From positions 107,357,931-107,421,930 of the forward strand of contig JAIOJX010000028.1 of assembly GCA_022376925.1 (NCBI GenBank): a stretch of 64,000 nucleotides of DNA, read 5' to 3'. Under the pieces are notes generated by a model that was not told the origin of the DNA, searched no databases, and worked only from the letters and a program-made list of their open reading frames with translations. The DNA comes from Tragulus kanchil (taxonomy: Eukaryota; Chordata; Mammalia; Artiodactyla; Tragulidae). Position numbers and translations under genes: made by a program. This document shows positions 35,066-47,789 of this stretch, one piece after another (the stretch's first letter is position 1; the number at the start of each line of letters is the position of its first letter).

Positions 35066-37285
35066 TCTTTCTTTTAAACTGTACATGTACAGTGGTGAAG
35101 AATAAAGAGGCTGCTAGCAGAGTTTGGTGCCACTGCACTGATTAATGTTAAGATATCAGTAATTTGGCCCATGGTTGCTCCTGCGTCCTCATTGCAAATA
35201 CAATGAAAAAGGCAAACGTTATCTTAGTATCATTAAGAAGACAATTTTGATTCTAGAATCCCTGAAAGAGACCACTTTTGGAGAATCGCTAAATACTTTA
35301 TAATGAGTTCTGAAAAACAAGATAGTCAAGTTTTCCCCTAGAGATAGAACATTAGATGATTTCTCGCTGGAGAAACTGGCCAACTTAAGATGAAGTACCT
35401 ATGTGTAATAATAACATTTGAGGGTTTACTAATCAAAGAACCAATGAGCTCTACCCATGGAAAATCCTCTTCTGCTCTGTACACATATGCACACACATTA
35501 ACACAAACACACAGCTCCCAATATTTTATTGGTTGTTTATTTATATATTTTTTAAATGGATCACCAATAAAGATCTGCTATATAGCATATGGAATTCTGC
35601 TCAATGTTATGTGGCAGCCTGGATAGGAGGGAGTCTGGGGAAGAATGGATACCTGTCTATGCACAGCTGAGTCCCTTCACAGATCACCTGAAAATATTAT
35701 ACCAATTGTTAATCAGCTATACCCCAATACATAATAAAAAGTTAAATAATATGAAATGAAGTCAAAGATCATCAATGTTTTAACAACACAGAGACAAATC
35801 AGAGAACAGAACTTAAGACAGTAAGAGAATTATACCTACTCTTTGGAAGAAAAGCTGACAAGCCTAGACAGCATATTAAAAATCAAAGACATCACTTTGC
35901 TGACAAAAGTCCACATAGTCAATGCTATGGCTTTTCCAGTAATTGTGTATGGATGTGAGAGATGGACCACAAAGAAGGCTGACTGCCAAAGAATTGATGT
36001 TTTCAAATTGTGGAGCTGGAGAAGACTCTTGAGAGACCCTTGGATAGCAGGAGATCAAACCACTCAATCCTAAAGAAAATCAACCCTGAATATTCATTGG
36101 AAGGACAGATGTTAAAGCTGAAGCTCCAGTATTTTGGCCAGCTGATGCAAAGAGCCGACTTACTGGAAAAGACTCTTTCTTTTAAACTGTACATGTACAG
36201 TGGTGAAGAATAAAGAGGCTGCTAGCAGAGTTTGGTGCCACTGCACTGATTAATGTTAAGATATCAGTAATTTGGCCCATGGTTGCTCCTGCGTCCTCAT
36301 TGCAAATACAATGAAAAAGGCAAACGTTATCTTAGTATCATTAAGAAGACAATTTTGATTCTAGAATCCCTGAAAGAGACCACTTTTGGAGAATCGCTAA
36401 ATACTTTATAATGAGTTCTGAAAAACAAGATAGTCAAGTTTTCCCCTAGAGATAGAACATTAGATGATTTCTCGCTGGAGAAACTGGCCAACTTAAGATG
36501 AAGTACCTATGTGTAATAATAACATTTGAGGGTTTACTAATCAAAGAACCAATGAGCTCTACCCATGGAAAATCCTCTTCTGCTCTGTACACATATGCAC
36601 ACACATTAACACAAACACACAGCTCCCAATATTTTATTGGTTGTTTATTTATATATTTTTTAAATGGATCACCAATAAAGATCTGCTATATAGCATATGG
36701 AATTCTGCTCAATGTTATGTGGCAGCCTGGATAGGAGGGGAGTCTGGGGAAGAATGGATACCTGTCTATGCACAGCTGAGTCCCTTCACAGATCACCTGA
36801 AAATATTATACCAATTGTTAATCAGCTATACCCCAATACATAATAAAAAGTTAAATAATATGAAATGAAGTCAAAGATCATCAATGTTTTAACAACACAG
36901 AGACAAATCAGAGAACAGAACTTAAGACAGTAAGAGAATTATACCTACTCTTTGGAAGAAAAGCTGACAAGCCTAGACAGCATATTAAAAATCAAAGACA
37001 TCACTTTGCTGACAAAAGTCCACATAGTCAATGCTATGGCTTTTCCAGTAATTGTGTATGGATGTGAGAGATGGACCACAAAGAAGGCTGACTGCCAAAG
37101 AATTGATGTTTTCAAATTGTGGAGCTGGAGAAGACTCTTGAGAGACCCTTGGATAGCAGGAGATCAAACCACTCAATCCTAAAGAAAATCAACCCTGAAT
37201 ATTCATTGGAAGGACAGATGTTAAAGCTGAAGCTCCAGTATTTTGGCCAGCTGATGCAAAGAGCCGACTTACTGGAAAAGACTCT
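35066..37285. repeat. Direct duplication 11 (probable unmerged contig overlap)
   Basis: Positions 35066-36176 recur at 36174-37285 (offset 1108-1109). The single length change is a G-run of 3 (about 35630) versus 4 (about 36738). The seam cuts a BovB element. Positions 37111-37285 are also shared with duplication 12. Confidence 0.93.
35841..36176 (+). mobile_element. BovB LINE 3' part, cut by the seam
   Basis: CTTTGGAAGAAAAGCTGACA, AGCCTAGACAGCATATTAAA, AGACATCACTTTGCTGAC and AATTGTGTATGGATGTGAGA match the BovB coding end. It ends at the contig seam. Confidence 0.9.
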
Positions 37286-37449
37286 GATGCTGGGAAAGGC
37301 TGAGGGCAGGAAGAGAAGGGGGTGACATTGGATGTCATCACCAACTCAATGAGCACAAGTTTGAGGAAACTCCAGAAGATAGTGAAGGACAGGGAAGCCT
37401 GGCCTGCTGCAGTCCATGGGGTCACAAAGAGTCACTTTGCTACTGAACG
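36950..37449 (+). mobile_element. BovB LINE 3' end, complete end
   Basis: Same insertion as 35841-36176, running to CTGCTGCAGTCCATGGGG, TCACAAAGAGTCACTTTG and CTACTGAAC. Short frames remain open for 60-76 codons, but frameshifts separate them. A third, partial assembly copy lies at 38279-38617. Confidence 0.9.
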
Positions 37450-37514
37450 ACCATAATAATGGAAATGTGAGACATTCTTATTAAACTTTGCTTTCAAAAT
37501 ACTTTCATACACAT

Positions 37515-37690
37515 CATCCTTTTGTACTTTACAATAACCCTGTGAAATAAGTAGGACAAGAATGATCTTCACTTATAAAAGAAGAAACTGAACTTCTGCA
37601 ATATTAATATACCCAAGGTAATACAGCCAGTAGATGGCACAGGAATTTGAACTGGATCCATTGAATTGTGGTCCAGTGACTTTCCACATT
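37515..37690 (-). repeat. MIR SINE, antisense
   Basis: CAATAACCCTGTGAAATAAG, AAAGAAGAAACTGAACTTC, CCAAGGTAATACAGCCAGTA and GGAATTTGAACTGGATCC form the reversed MIR core. The duplicate is at 38683-38858. Confidence 0.88.
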
Positions 37691-37785
37691 TTCCATTATT
37701 TTTGAGGCTGTCAACTCCAAAGCTACTAGTGATATCCGTCTTGCAAAAACCAGAGATAATCTTTTTTTTTTTTTAATGTTTTTGG

Positions 37786-38048
37786 CCTCTTTTTATGGAA
37801 TTTTTATTTATTTATTTTTCATCCATCTTTATTCTTTGGCCTGTGTGGGCCTCCCATTGCAGTGGCCTCTCTCCATGCAGAGCACCAGCTCTGGGCACAT
37901 GCGCTCCAGAGCACTGGCTCATAATTGGACACACCGGTCCAGCCATTCCGTGGCACGTGGGATCTTCCCAGGCCAGGGGAGGAACTGGTGCCCCTTGCAC
38001 TGCAAGGCGGACTATACCCACTGGACCACCAGGGGAAACCCCTCTTTT
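37786..38048 (-). repeat. CHR-like SINE, antisense
   Basis: SINE body about 37794-38039. The plus strand reads the complement: TTTATTCTTTGGCCTGTGTG, GGGCACATGCGCTCCAGAGC, GGGATCTTCCCAGGCCAGGG, GCCCCTTGCACTGCAAGGC and CACTGGACCACCAGGGG. The B box is damaged. CCTCTTTT on both sides may be the target-site duplication. This copy lacks the GAAAGACCAATAG 3' extension of most others here. The duplicate is at about 38954-39216. Confidence 0.88.
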
Positions 38049-39473
38049 GCATTTTGAGTCTACTGAGTAATATTCAAAATTCTTAAAATAATGTTTGTTC
38101 TTTTAAAATCTCTTCCCCTAACTCTCAGGATGCTTCAATTTTCACATCCTTTTCATAGTTCATTAAGCCTTTTTTCTCTTTCTCCTTTTCTGTACCCCTT
38201 TTCTGGATGTAGAAAATTTTCTAACTCACTTTCTAAGGTCTCATCCTCATGAGTTCATGGTTTTATACAGGTGATTTGTTCAAATTGTGGAGCTGGAGAA
38301 GACTCTTGAGAGACCCTTGGATAGCAGGAGATCAAACCACTCAATCCTAAAGAAAATCAACCCTGAATATTCATTGGAAGGACAGATGTTAAAGCTGAAG
38401 CTCCAGTATTTTGGCCAGCTGATGCAAAGAGCCGACTTACTGGAAAAGACTCTGATGCTGGGAAAGGCTGAGGGCAGGAAGAGAAGGGGGTGACATTGGA
38501 TGTCATCACCAACTCAATGAGCACAAGTTTGAGGAAACTCCAGAAGATAGTGAAGGACAGGGAAGCCTGGCCTGCTGCAGTCCATGGGGTCACAAAGAGT
38601 CACTTTGCTACTGAACGACCATAATAATGGAAATGTGAGACATTCTTATTAAACTTTGCTTTCAAAATACTTTCATACACATCATCCTTTTGTACTTTAC
38701 AATAACCCTGTGAAATAAGTAGGACAAGAATGATCTTCACTTATAAAAGAAGAAACTGAACTTCTGCAATATTAATATACCCAAGGTAATACAGCCAGTA
38801 GATGGCACAGGAATTTGAACTGGATCCATTGAATTGTGGTCCAGTGACTTTCCACATTTTCCATTATTTTTGAGGCTGTCAACTCCAAAGCTACTAGTGA
38901 TATCCGTCTTGCAAAAACCAGAGATAATCTTTTTTTTTTTTTAATGTTTTTGGCCTCTTTTTATGGAATTTTTATTTATTTATTTTTCATCCATCTTTAT
39001 TCTTTGGCCTGTGTGGGCCTCCCATTGCAGTGGCCTCTCTCCATGCAGAGCACCAGCTCTGGGCACATGCGCTCCAGAGCACTGGCTCATAATTGGACAC
39101 ACCGGTCCAGCCATTCCGTGGCACGTGGGATCTTCCCAGGCCAGGGGAGGAACTGGTGCCCCTTGCACTGCAAGGCGGACTATACCCACTGGACCACCAG
39201 GGAAGCCCCTCTTTTGCATTTTGAGTCTACTGAGTAATATTCAAAATTCTTAAAATAATGTTTGTTCTTTTAAAATCTCTTCCCCTAACTCTCAGGATGC
39301 TTCAATTTTCACATCCTTTTCATAGTTCATTAAGCCTTTTTTCTCTTTCTCCTTTTCTGTACCCCTTTTCTGGATGTAGAAAATTTTCTAATACTCAACT
39401 TTTTTCCTTTTTTTGTTACTTTTTAGGTCTCATCCTCATGAGTTCATGGTTTTATACAGGTGACTACATGTTT

Positions 39474-40233
39474 GTTTCTTAATTAGAAACTTGAAGATGT
39501 TTAAATTTTGACTACACTTTCTTCTCCTAGGTCATCTTTCACTAAACTCTGCTGTCTGCTCTTTCTTTCCACCCTCATTACTACCACCTCCCTCCAGGAG
39601 CTCACTATCCCCTCATGACTAGGTGGTGTTCCCTACAAATTTTCAATACCTTACCTAGTCTTCCTAATAAGGGCCATTTTAATTCTTTCCTTTCAGTCAT
39701 CTTATACACTTCTGCCAAATATTAACCTTAATAAAAGGTTTCCTTAGTGGCACTGTCTCCTCAAGAATATCCATCCAGGCAAGCATGATCTGAGCCCATC
39801 AGTGTAAGGTTCTTTGATGAGAATACAGTGTTAGTGCTTGAAGTGACTCATGGTGATAAGTGCTATTATTTTCAAGACTTACAGGGTGCAGACAAGGACA
39901 AGCTTACTGTCAGAAGGTTCTACTGAGGAAGAAACCTATCAACCAGGTGGGCAAGGGAAGGTGAGAAGAAGCAAGAGCACCTGTACCTTGGCTCTGAGTA
40001 GGGAAGAAAGTCATCTTGAGGGTACATTCAGGTTAAAGTTGTGGGTAGCCAGTTTATTGCCTTAGATTCTATTCTTTAAGAAGTACTAAAACAAGACAGA
40101 AAAAAATGTATTTAGCAGAAATCCCCTGAAGGAAAGGGCCATATGTGGTTACAGGAACTGTTCTGGTAAGTCACCTGAGTTGGGGATGAGGAAATGATAA
40201 GACTCTCAAGTGTAAGACTTGATAAGGATAAGT
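39474..40233. other. Intergenic, nothing recognised
   Basis: Single-copy sequence with mixed composition. A 71-codon open frame (39850-40065, plus) lacks any known motif. Confidence 0.4.
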
Positions 40234-42377
40234 CAACTAACTGCAGGTTCTGTGTGACTACAAAGGGTGGGCAATGTTGGGTCAGAACAAATTGCTCAGA
40301 ACAGAGGCAAGAGGCTGAGTGCTGCCACTAGAGAGTCTGCTTCCCTGCTTCTCCCACACACTGCTGATGTGTGTTGACCAAATATTGGTTTGCAGGGGCA
40401 ATTGGTTACTAGCCTATCCATGTCAAGATGTTTAGAATGCCCAGAATTGAGGGTATTATGTAGTGAAATGCTGGTAAATGATTGAGTCTCCAGAAAAAAA
40501 AATAAAAACCAAACTAATTTCTAGTGTTTGCCAGTGTCTACGGTATAACTACCCCTCCATGGCTGATTTCAAGCCACCAGCATGACATCATGGCATCATT
40601 GAATGTGGAGGTAAGAGACATGCACAGTCTGCTCTCACAAGCTGCTGGGCTCTGGCACACCACCAGTACATGAGAATGTGGCCAGGAAAGAGGCGACTGA
40701 ACTAAACTAGTCAACTGAACTAAATTGTGGTGGACCTAGCCTGCCCAATTTTTAAACTGCAGACTATCCCATGCTAAAGGGAAGTTATCAAAGGTAGCAA
40801 GGGTAGAACATGCTCAGATTTTAAATCTAGCAAAAGTCTCTCCAGTGGATCCAAACTCATTCTTCCCTTTTTCCCACTCTAATCAAAGCATATTCACACA
40901 CATATTTTCAAAATATCTCAAATAAAAGGTTATCATAATCATGAAAATTTGTTTCTAATACAAAATTTCAACTTCTTTAAAAATTGCAAGTGAGGGATAC
41001 TATTAATAGAAAATGTATTTAAAAAATGTTCAAGCGCTTCCCTGGTTGTCCAGTTGATAGAGTCCACCTTACAGTGCAAGGGGTGCCGGTTCAACCCCTG
41101 GCCCGGGAAGATCTCACGTGCTGTGGAGCGGCTGGACTGGTGTATCCACTTGCGAGCCAGTGCTCTGGACTGCACGCACCCAGAGCTGGTGCTCTGCAAC
41201 GAGGAGGCCACTGCAAAGAGACGCCCACACAGGCAAAACAACAAAGATGGATGAAAAAAAATAAAATGAAAGACCAATAGAAGTGGCCAAAATTTTTAAG
41301 GTCAGAACAACTAACTGCAGGTTCTGTGTGACTACAAAGGGTGGGCAATGTTGGGTCAGAACAAATTGCTCAGAACAGAGGCAAGAGGCTGAGTGCTGCC
41401 ACTAGAGAGTCTGCTTCCCTGCTTCTCCCACACACTGCTGATGTGTGTTGACCAAATATTGGTTTGCAGGGGCAATTGGTTACTAGCCTATCCATGTCAA
41501 GATGTTTAGAATGCCCAGAATTGAGGGTATTATGTAGTGAAATGCTGGTAAATGATTGAGTCTCCAGAAAAAAAAATAAAAACCAAACTAATTTCTAGTG
41601 TTTGCCAGTGTCTACGGTATAACTACCCCTCCATGGCTGATTTCAAGCCACCAGCATGACATCATGGCATCATTGAATGTGGAGGTAAGAGACATGCACA
41701 GTCTGCTCTCACAAGCTGCTGGGCTCTGGCACACCACCAGTACATGAGAATGTGGCCAGGAAAGAGGCGACTGAACTAAACTAGTCAACTGAACTAAATT
41801 GTGGTGGACCTAGCCTGCCCAATTTTTAAACTGCAGACTATCCCATGCTAAAGGGAAGTTATCAAAGGTAGCAAGGGTAGAACATGCTCAGATTTTAAAT
41901 CTAGCAAAAGTCTCTCCAGTGGATCCAAACTCATTCTTCCCTTTTTCCCACTCTAATCAAAGCATATTCACACACATATTTTCAAAATATCTCAAATAAA
42001 AGGTTATCATAATCATGAAAATTTGTTTCTAATACAAAATTTCAACTTCTTTAAAAATTGCAAGTGAGGGATACTATTAATAGAAAATGTATTTAAAAAA
42101 TGTTCAAGCGCTTCCCTGGTTGTCCAGTTGATAGAGTCCACCTTACAGTGCAAGGGGTGCCGGTTCAACCCCTGGCCTGGGAAGATCCCACATGCTGTGG
42201 AGCGGCTGGACTGGTGTATCCACTTGCGAGCCAGTGCTCTGGACTGCACGCACCCAGAGCTGGTGCTCTGCAACGAGGGAGGCCACTGGAATGGGACGGC
42301 CACACAAGCCAAAGAACAAAGGTGCATGAAAATAAAATAAAAATGAAAGACCAATAGAAGTGGCCAAAATTTTTTAA
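40234..42377. repeat. Direct duplication 13 (overlap with a diverged inner end)
   Basis: Positions 40234-41299 recur at 41308-42377 (offset 1074). The pair is identical until the SINE near the first copy's inner end. There 41100-41299 differs from 42174-42377 at many places (GGCCCGGGAAGATCTCACG versus GGCCTGGGAAGATCCCACA; GCAAAGAGACGCC versus GGAATGGGACGGCC). Confidence 0.9.
41020..41299 (+). repeat. CHR-like SINE, copy near a contig end
   Basis: Head GCGCTTCCCTGGTTGTCCAG begins at 41034. B box GGTTCAACCCC, and tail GAAAGACCAATAGAAGTGGC without the C-rich run. The body differs from its partner at 42108-42370 in a way that suggests base-call errors near a contig end or a collapse with another SINE copy. 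Confidence 0.85.
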
Positions 42378-42386
42378 AAAGTTCAA
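42094..42386 (+). repeat. CHR-like SINE, second copy of the same locus
   Basis: SINE about 42108-42370, left flank TTAAAAAATGTTCAA and right flank TTAAAAAGTTCAATA, which look like an imperfect target-site duplication. Tail GAAAGACCAATAGAAGTGGC. This copy, remote from the seam, is probably the truer sequence. Confidence 0.88.
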
Positions 42387-42501
42387 TAAGCATATTGGAT
42401 GTTTTATGGTCACTAGTAATAACACAATTTCAAGTGACGATATGTCATTTCATATGTTAGACTGGAAACTATTTAAAAGGAAGGCAGTAACCAGTGTTGG
42501 C

Positions 42502-44790
42502 AAAGGTATTGGGAGATGTTGATAGAACTGGAAATTATTGAAAGTTTCTGTAGGACTGCTTGGTAATATATATATTATATTTATGTATATATGTATATAA
42601 GTTTTTTATATAAATATAACATATCTGACATAACTGTCTCAGGATTTACACTTCTAGGAATTATCCTAAGGAAACAGCTCTATGAATTCATAAACTTATT
42701 CACTCCAGCATTGTTTGTAATAGCGAAAAGAAAATGGAAATAGACTATAAAGGTAGGTGAATGGTTCAATTTTATATGCCACATCTTTATACTGATTATA
42801 TAACCATTAGAAACTACAGTATAGCTGTATTTATTGATACAGAAAATATTTCTAAACTCTAGTTGTTATTAAGTGAAAAACAGGTCATATAATAAATATG
42901 CTCATAAATACACATTTTGAAATAACAAATAAAAAGTAGTGATTATGGGCTTCCCCTGGTGGTCCAGTGGGTAAGGACACCGCCTTGCAGTGCAAGGGGC
43001 GCTGGTTTGATCCCTGGCCTGGGAAGATCCCACGTGCCGCGGAGCGGCTGGACTGATGTGTTCAATTACCGAGCCGGAGCTCTGGAGCGCATGCGCCCAG
43101 AGCCGGCGCTCAGCAACAACAGACGCCACCGCGATGGGAGGCCCACAGGAGCCAAAGAACAAAGACGGATGAAAATAGAGAAATGAAAGACCAATAGAAG
43201 TGGCCCGCCCGCTCCCCTCCCTCCCCAACCCGACCCCCACCCAAAATATATAAATAAATCTTTATAAATAATTTAAAAAAAGTAGTGATTATGAGAAATA
43301 TGGTAACAAAAGACTTTTAATTTTCTTATTTGTACATTATATTTTTTCTATAATGAATATAAATTACTTACATATATTATCCTCTGAGCTTTACCTAATG
43401 GCCAACATAAGCAGTAGACATATAAAGATTCTGTTTTGTCCACAACACGGATATTCATATGTTATTTATTTAATAAAAGAAAACACTTAAATAACACGAG
43501 ACTATATATTGAGTAGTATTCTAAAGGATATCTGAAAGGAAACTTAACTCATTGGATCCTTACAATAACCCTATGAGCTGGGTACTGTTATTATCCCTGT
43601 TTAACTGATAAGGAAACAGAAACACAGTGGATCAGTAATTGCCCAAGGTATTGGGAGATGTTGATAGAACTGGAAATTATTGAAAGTTTCTGTAGGACTG
43701 CTTGGTAATATATATATTATATTTATGTATATATGTATATAAGTTTTTTATATAAATATAACATATCTGACATAACTGTCTCAGGATTTACACTTCTAGG
43801 AATTATCCTAAGGAAACAGCTCTATGAATTCATAAACTTATTCACTCCAGCATTGTTTGTAATAGCGAAAAGAAAATGGAAATAGACTATAAAGGTAGGT
43901 GAATGGTTCAATTTTATATGCCACATCTTTATACTGATTATATAACCATTAGAAACTACAGTATAGCTGTATTTATTGATACAGAAAATATTTCTAAACT
44001 CTAGTTGTTATTAAGTGAAAAACAGGTCATATAATAAATATGCTCATAAATACACATTTTGAAATAACAAATAAAAAGTAGTGATTATGGGCTTCCCCTG
44101 GTGGTCCAGTGGGTAAGGACACCGCCTTGCAGTGCAAGGGGCGCTGGTTTGATCCCTGGCCTGGGAAGATCCCACGTGCCGCGGAGCGGCTGGACTGATG
44201 TGTTCAATTACCGAGCCGGAGCTCTGGCGCGCATGCGCCCAGAGCCGGCGCTCAGCAACAACAGACGCCACCGCGATGGGAGGCCCACAGGAGCCAAAGA
44301 ACAAAGACGGATGAAAATAGAGAAATGAAAGACCAATAGAAGTGGCCCGCCGCTCCCCTCCCTCCCCAACCCGACCCCCACCCAAAATATATAAATAAAT
44401 CTTTATAAATAATTTAAAAAAAGTAGTGATTATGAGAAATATGGTAACAAAAGACTTTTAATTTTCTTATTTGTACATTATATTTTTTCTATAATGAATA
44501 TAAATTACTTACATATATTATCCTCTGAGCTTTACCTAATGGCCAACATAAGCAGTAGACATATAAAGATTCTGTTTTGTCCACAACACGGATATTCATA
44601 TGTTATTTATTTAATAAAAGAAAACACTTAAATAACACGAGACTATATATTGAGTAGTATTCTAAAGGATATCTGAAAGGAAACTTAACTCATTGGATCC
44701 TTACAATAACCCTATGAGCTGGGTACTGTTATTATCCCTGTTTAACTGATAAGGAAACAGAAACACAGTGGATCAGTAATTGCCCAAGGT
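42502..44790. repeat. Direct duplication 14 (probable unmerged contig overlap)
   Basis: Positions 42502-43649 recur at 43644-44790 (offset 1142). The few differences include GGAGCGC versus GGCGCGC in the SINE and one C lost in CCCGCCCGC. The seam lies in an MIR, whose complete form is in the second copy. Confidence 0.93.
42931..43293 (+). repeat. CHR-like SINE with 17-base target-site duplication
   Basis: AAAAAGTAGTGATTATG at 42931-42947 and 43277-43293 frames the SINE 42948-43276. A box TGGTCCAGTGG, B box GGTTTGATCCC, body GTGCCGCGGAGCGGCTGGAC, extension GAAAGACCAATAGAAGTGGC, CTCCCTCCCCAACCCGACCC, then an A/T-rich tail. The exact duplication suggests a young insertion. The artefactual second copy is at 44073-44435. 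Confidence 0.94.
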
Positions 44791-44880
44791 CACACAGCTG
44801 GTAATTAATAAAGCTCATATTCAAACCCAGGCAGTCCAGCTACAGTGATGATGCTCTTTATCATAATACCATACTGACTC
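44683..44880 (-). repeat. MIR SINE, antisense
   Basis: CTCATTGGATCCTTACAATA, ACCCTATGAGCTGGGTACTG, TTATTATCCCTGTTTAACTG, CCCAAGGTCACACAGCTGGT and TCAAACCCAGGCAGTCCAGC follow the reversed MIR core closely. The first assembly copy is cut at 43649 after CCCAAGGT. Confidence 0.92.
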
Positions 44881-45428
44881 TCATCTAAACTTTCCTTTCC
44901 TTACCTTAGGAATAGGACTAATATTACCTATCATGTGGGCTTGCTGTTGGGTGTAATTGAAATCACGCATGAAAGAACTTAGTTTAATGCTTGGCACATT
45001 AGAGTTAAGAAGTGCTAGGTGTTAATGATAAGTATGGCAATGCCATGACTAAGATCTCAAACACCACCACCAATTCAACTTTATTTATTCCCATGGCCTC
45101 AAGACATACTCTCTGCTCTATTTCAACTAGCACCTCAAATATACACTATACTCATTCCATGTCAAATTCATGTCTCAGCTCATGTTATTGGCCTCCCTGA
45201 AATCAGGGGGGCTAGGCCTATCCAAATCACATTGGGTCCCTTCTCCAATTATTGTAGCACACGAAACTATGTAACACAAATGGGGTAACTGATATATCAT
45301 TATCTGCCAGCTTTTCTACCCAACAATACAGCAAGCTCTGTGAAAATAGGAATGAATGTCAGAGCGCTTTTTCCCACTGAATCCTTCTGGTTATTTCCAG
45401 CTCCAGTAGGATAAGACTTGGGCATTTA
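44881..45428. other. Intergenic, possible MIR remnant at the left end
   Basis: 44890-45025 (ACTAATATTACCTATCATGT, AGTTTAATGCTTGGCACATT) is weakly MIR-like in sense orientation. The rest is unrecognised single-copy DNA. Confidence 0.4.
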
Positions 45429-45632
45429 GGCTCCCCAGGTGGTGCTAGTGGTAAAGAACCTGCCTGCAATACAGTTCAAGATATGAGTTTCATCCCTGGG
45501 CTGGGAAGATTCCTGGGATGAGGGCATGGCAACCCACTCCAGTATTCTTGCCTATAGAATCCCATGGTGCCTGGCAAAGTGCAGTCCATAAGGTTGCACA
45601 GTCAGACACAACTGAAGTGACTTGACATAGCA
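45429..45632 (+). repeat. Bov-tA SINE, sense
   Basis: GGCTCCCCAGGTGGTGCTAG, GGTAAAGAACCTGCCTGCAA, CAACCCACTCCAGTATTCTT and GACACAACTGAAGTGACTTG. The tail recurs at 46687-46744 through duplication 15. Confidence 0.92.
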
Positions 45633-47789
45633 CACAACTTCACTTTTTCATATACTTATGGAAATATATCCATAAAAAATAGAAATCCACAAATTATCTA
45701 AGTTTCCTAGCAGTTTCTTTCCAGAGGAAAAGATAAATCTCAATATTAAAATCAGGAGACAACTGATTTGCACACAAATGCAAATTCAGATAAACCTATA
45801 CAATTTATAATTGCTACTAACATATAATATTAGTAAATATACATTTTAGTAATATTATAATTAATAATAGTTATAAACATTTATTATCTTCTTTGTGTCA
45901 AGCATCATACCAAATGATTTATAGATACTAGATCTTGTTCACAACTCTAGTATTAATAAAAATGGTCTTTCTTGTAAAAATGGCAGATGAGAAAGGTTAA
46001 AAATGGCCTGGTAGAGCTGAGACTCAAATACAGTTGGATCTGATACCAAAGTATACTGTTTTTCAGTATCTCTCTCCTCTTCGCATGTCCTTATAAAAGG
46101 TTAAGATTTAGGACTTGTTTTTCTATTTCTTAAAAATACCAATCAAGACTACCTACCCTGCTCAAATATGCCTTTTTAAAAATTAGGGTTATAGAGCACT
46201 GTGCTTCAGATATTCTCCCAGGAAATTTAGTTATAAATTACCTTTTAAGGGAATCCTTCATTAAAGACAGTCCCACATCTTGGCTGCTACCAGGAAGTTC
46301 TAGATATCTACAATTATTAGAGTTATTAAGGATTCTGAAGAGCACAAGTTGGTTTGTTGTCAAGAGTAGAATGAAACATCTGAGTTGACCTTTTAGAAAA
46401 AGTGTATCTCCTTATGAATAAGATGGTGAAACCTAAAATACTATTACTGAGGCAGTCCCTAAAGTCTTTGGCCTATGGATGTATGGATGGCTTTATCTGG
46501 GTATTTCAGCCTAAGGCACTGAGCTGTAAATAGAAGCAGAGGGCTCAGAGGAAAGATTCCAGGCAGCCCACAAGAAAGTTGTTTATTCCCTGTCCGAGGG
46601 CATCCCCATTCCACAGCATGTCCTCACATCCCTCGGCCCTATACCCTGAGCTGCCCTGTACCACTTCAGCTGGATCCCATGGTCCTAAAGTGCAGTCCAT
46701 AAGGTTGCACAGTCAGACACAACTGAAGTGACTTGACATAGCACACAACTTCACTTTTTCATATACTTATGGAAATATATCCATAAAAAATAGAAATCCA
46801 CAAATTATCTAAGTTTCCTAGCAGTTTCTTTCCAGAGGAAAAGATAAATCTCAATATTAAAATCAGGAGACAACTGATTTGCACACAAATGCAAATTCAG
46901 ATAAACCTATACAATTTATAATTGCTACTAACATATAATATTAGTAAATATACATTTTAGTAATATTATAATTAATAATAGTTATAAACATTTATTATCT
47001 TCTTTGTGTCAAGCATCATACCAAATGATTTATAGATACTAGATCTTGTTCACAACTCTAGTATTAATAAAAATGGTCTTTCTTGTAAAAATGGCAGATG
47101 AGAAAGGTTAAAAATGGCCTGGTAGAGCTGAGACTCAAATACAGTTGGATCTGATACCAAAGTATACTGTTTTTCAGTATCTCTCTCCTCTTCGCATGTC
47201 CTTATAAAAGGTTAAGATTTAGGACTTGTTTTTCTATTTCTTAAAAATACCAATCAAGACTACCTACCCTGCTCAAATATGCCTTTTTAAAAATTAGGGT
47301 TATAGAGCACTGTGCTTCAGATATTCTCCCAGGAAATTTAGTTATAAATTACCTTTTAAGGGAATCCTTCATTAAAGACAGTCCCACATCTTGGCTGCTA
47401 CCAGGAAGTTCTAGATATCTACAATTATTAGAGTTATTAAGGATTCTGAAGAGCACAAGTTGGTTTGTTGTCAAGAGTAGAATGAAACATCTGAGTTGAC
47501 CTTTTAGAAAAAGTGTATCTCCTTATGAATAAGATGGTGAAACCTAAAATACTATTACTGAGGCAGTCCCTAAAGTCTTTGGCCTATGGATGTATGGATG
47601 GCTTTATCTGGGTATTTCAGCCTAAGGCACTGAGCTGTAAATAGAAGCAGAGGGGCTCAGAGGAAAGATTCCAGGCAGCCCACAAGAAAGTTGTTTATTC
47701 CCTGTCCGAGGGCATCCCCCATTCCACAGCATGTCCTCACATCCCCTCGGCCCTATACCCTGAGCTGCCCTGTACCACTTCAGCTGGAT
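45576..47789. repeat. Direct duplication 15 (probable unmerged contig overlap)
   Basis: Positions 45576-46675 recur at 46687-47789 (offset 1111). Three differences near the first copy's inner end are all one-base homopolymer shortenings (GGG/GGGG, CCCC/CCCCC, CCC/CCCC). Eleven unmatched bases lie at the seam. Confidence 0.93.
45875..46065 (-). repeat. MIR SINE, antisense, decayed
   Basis: AACATTTATTATCTTCTTTG, TGTCAAGCATCATACCAAAT, GGCAGATGAGAAAGGTTAAA and GGTAGAGCTGAGACTCAAAT fit the reversed MIR. The duplicate is at 46986-47176. Confidence 0.7.

Larger units (their letters stand above)
37111..39473. repeat. Direct duplication 12 (probable unmerged contig overlap)
   Basis: Positions 37111-38274 recur at 38279-39473 (offset 1168). 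Close to its inner end the first copy lacks part of a T-rich stretch that the second has (compare 38218-38245 with 39386-39430). Confidence 0.93.

Noticed and set aside
34767..35105. 112-codon open frame, plus strand
   Set aside because: No recognised motif, and it extends into a duplicated block whose second copy does not preserve the same start.
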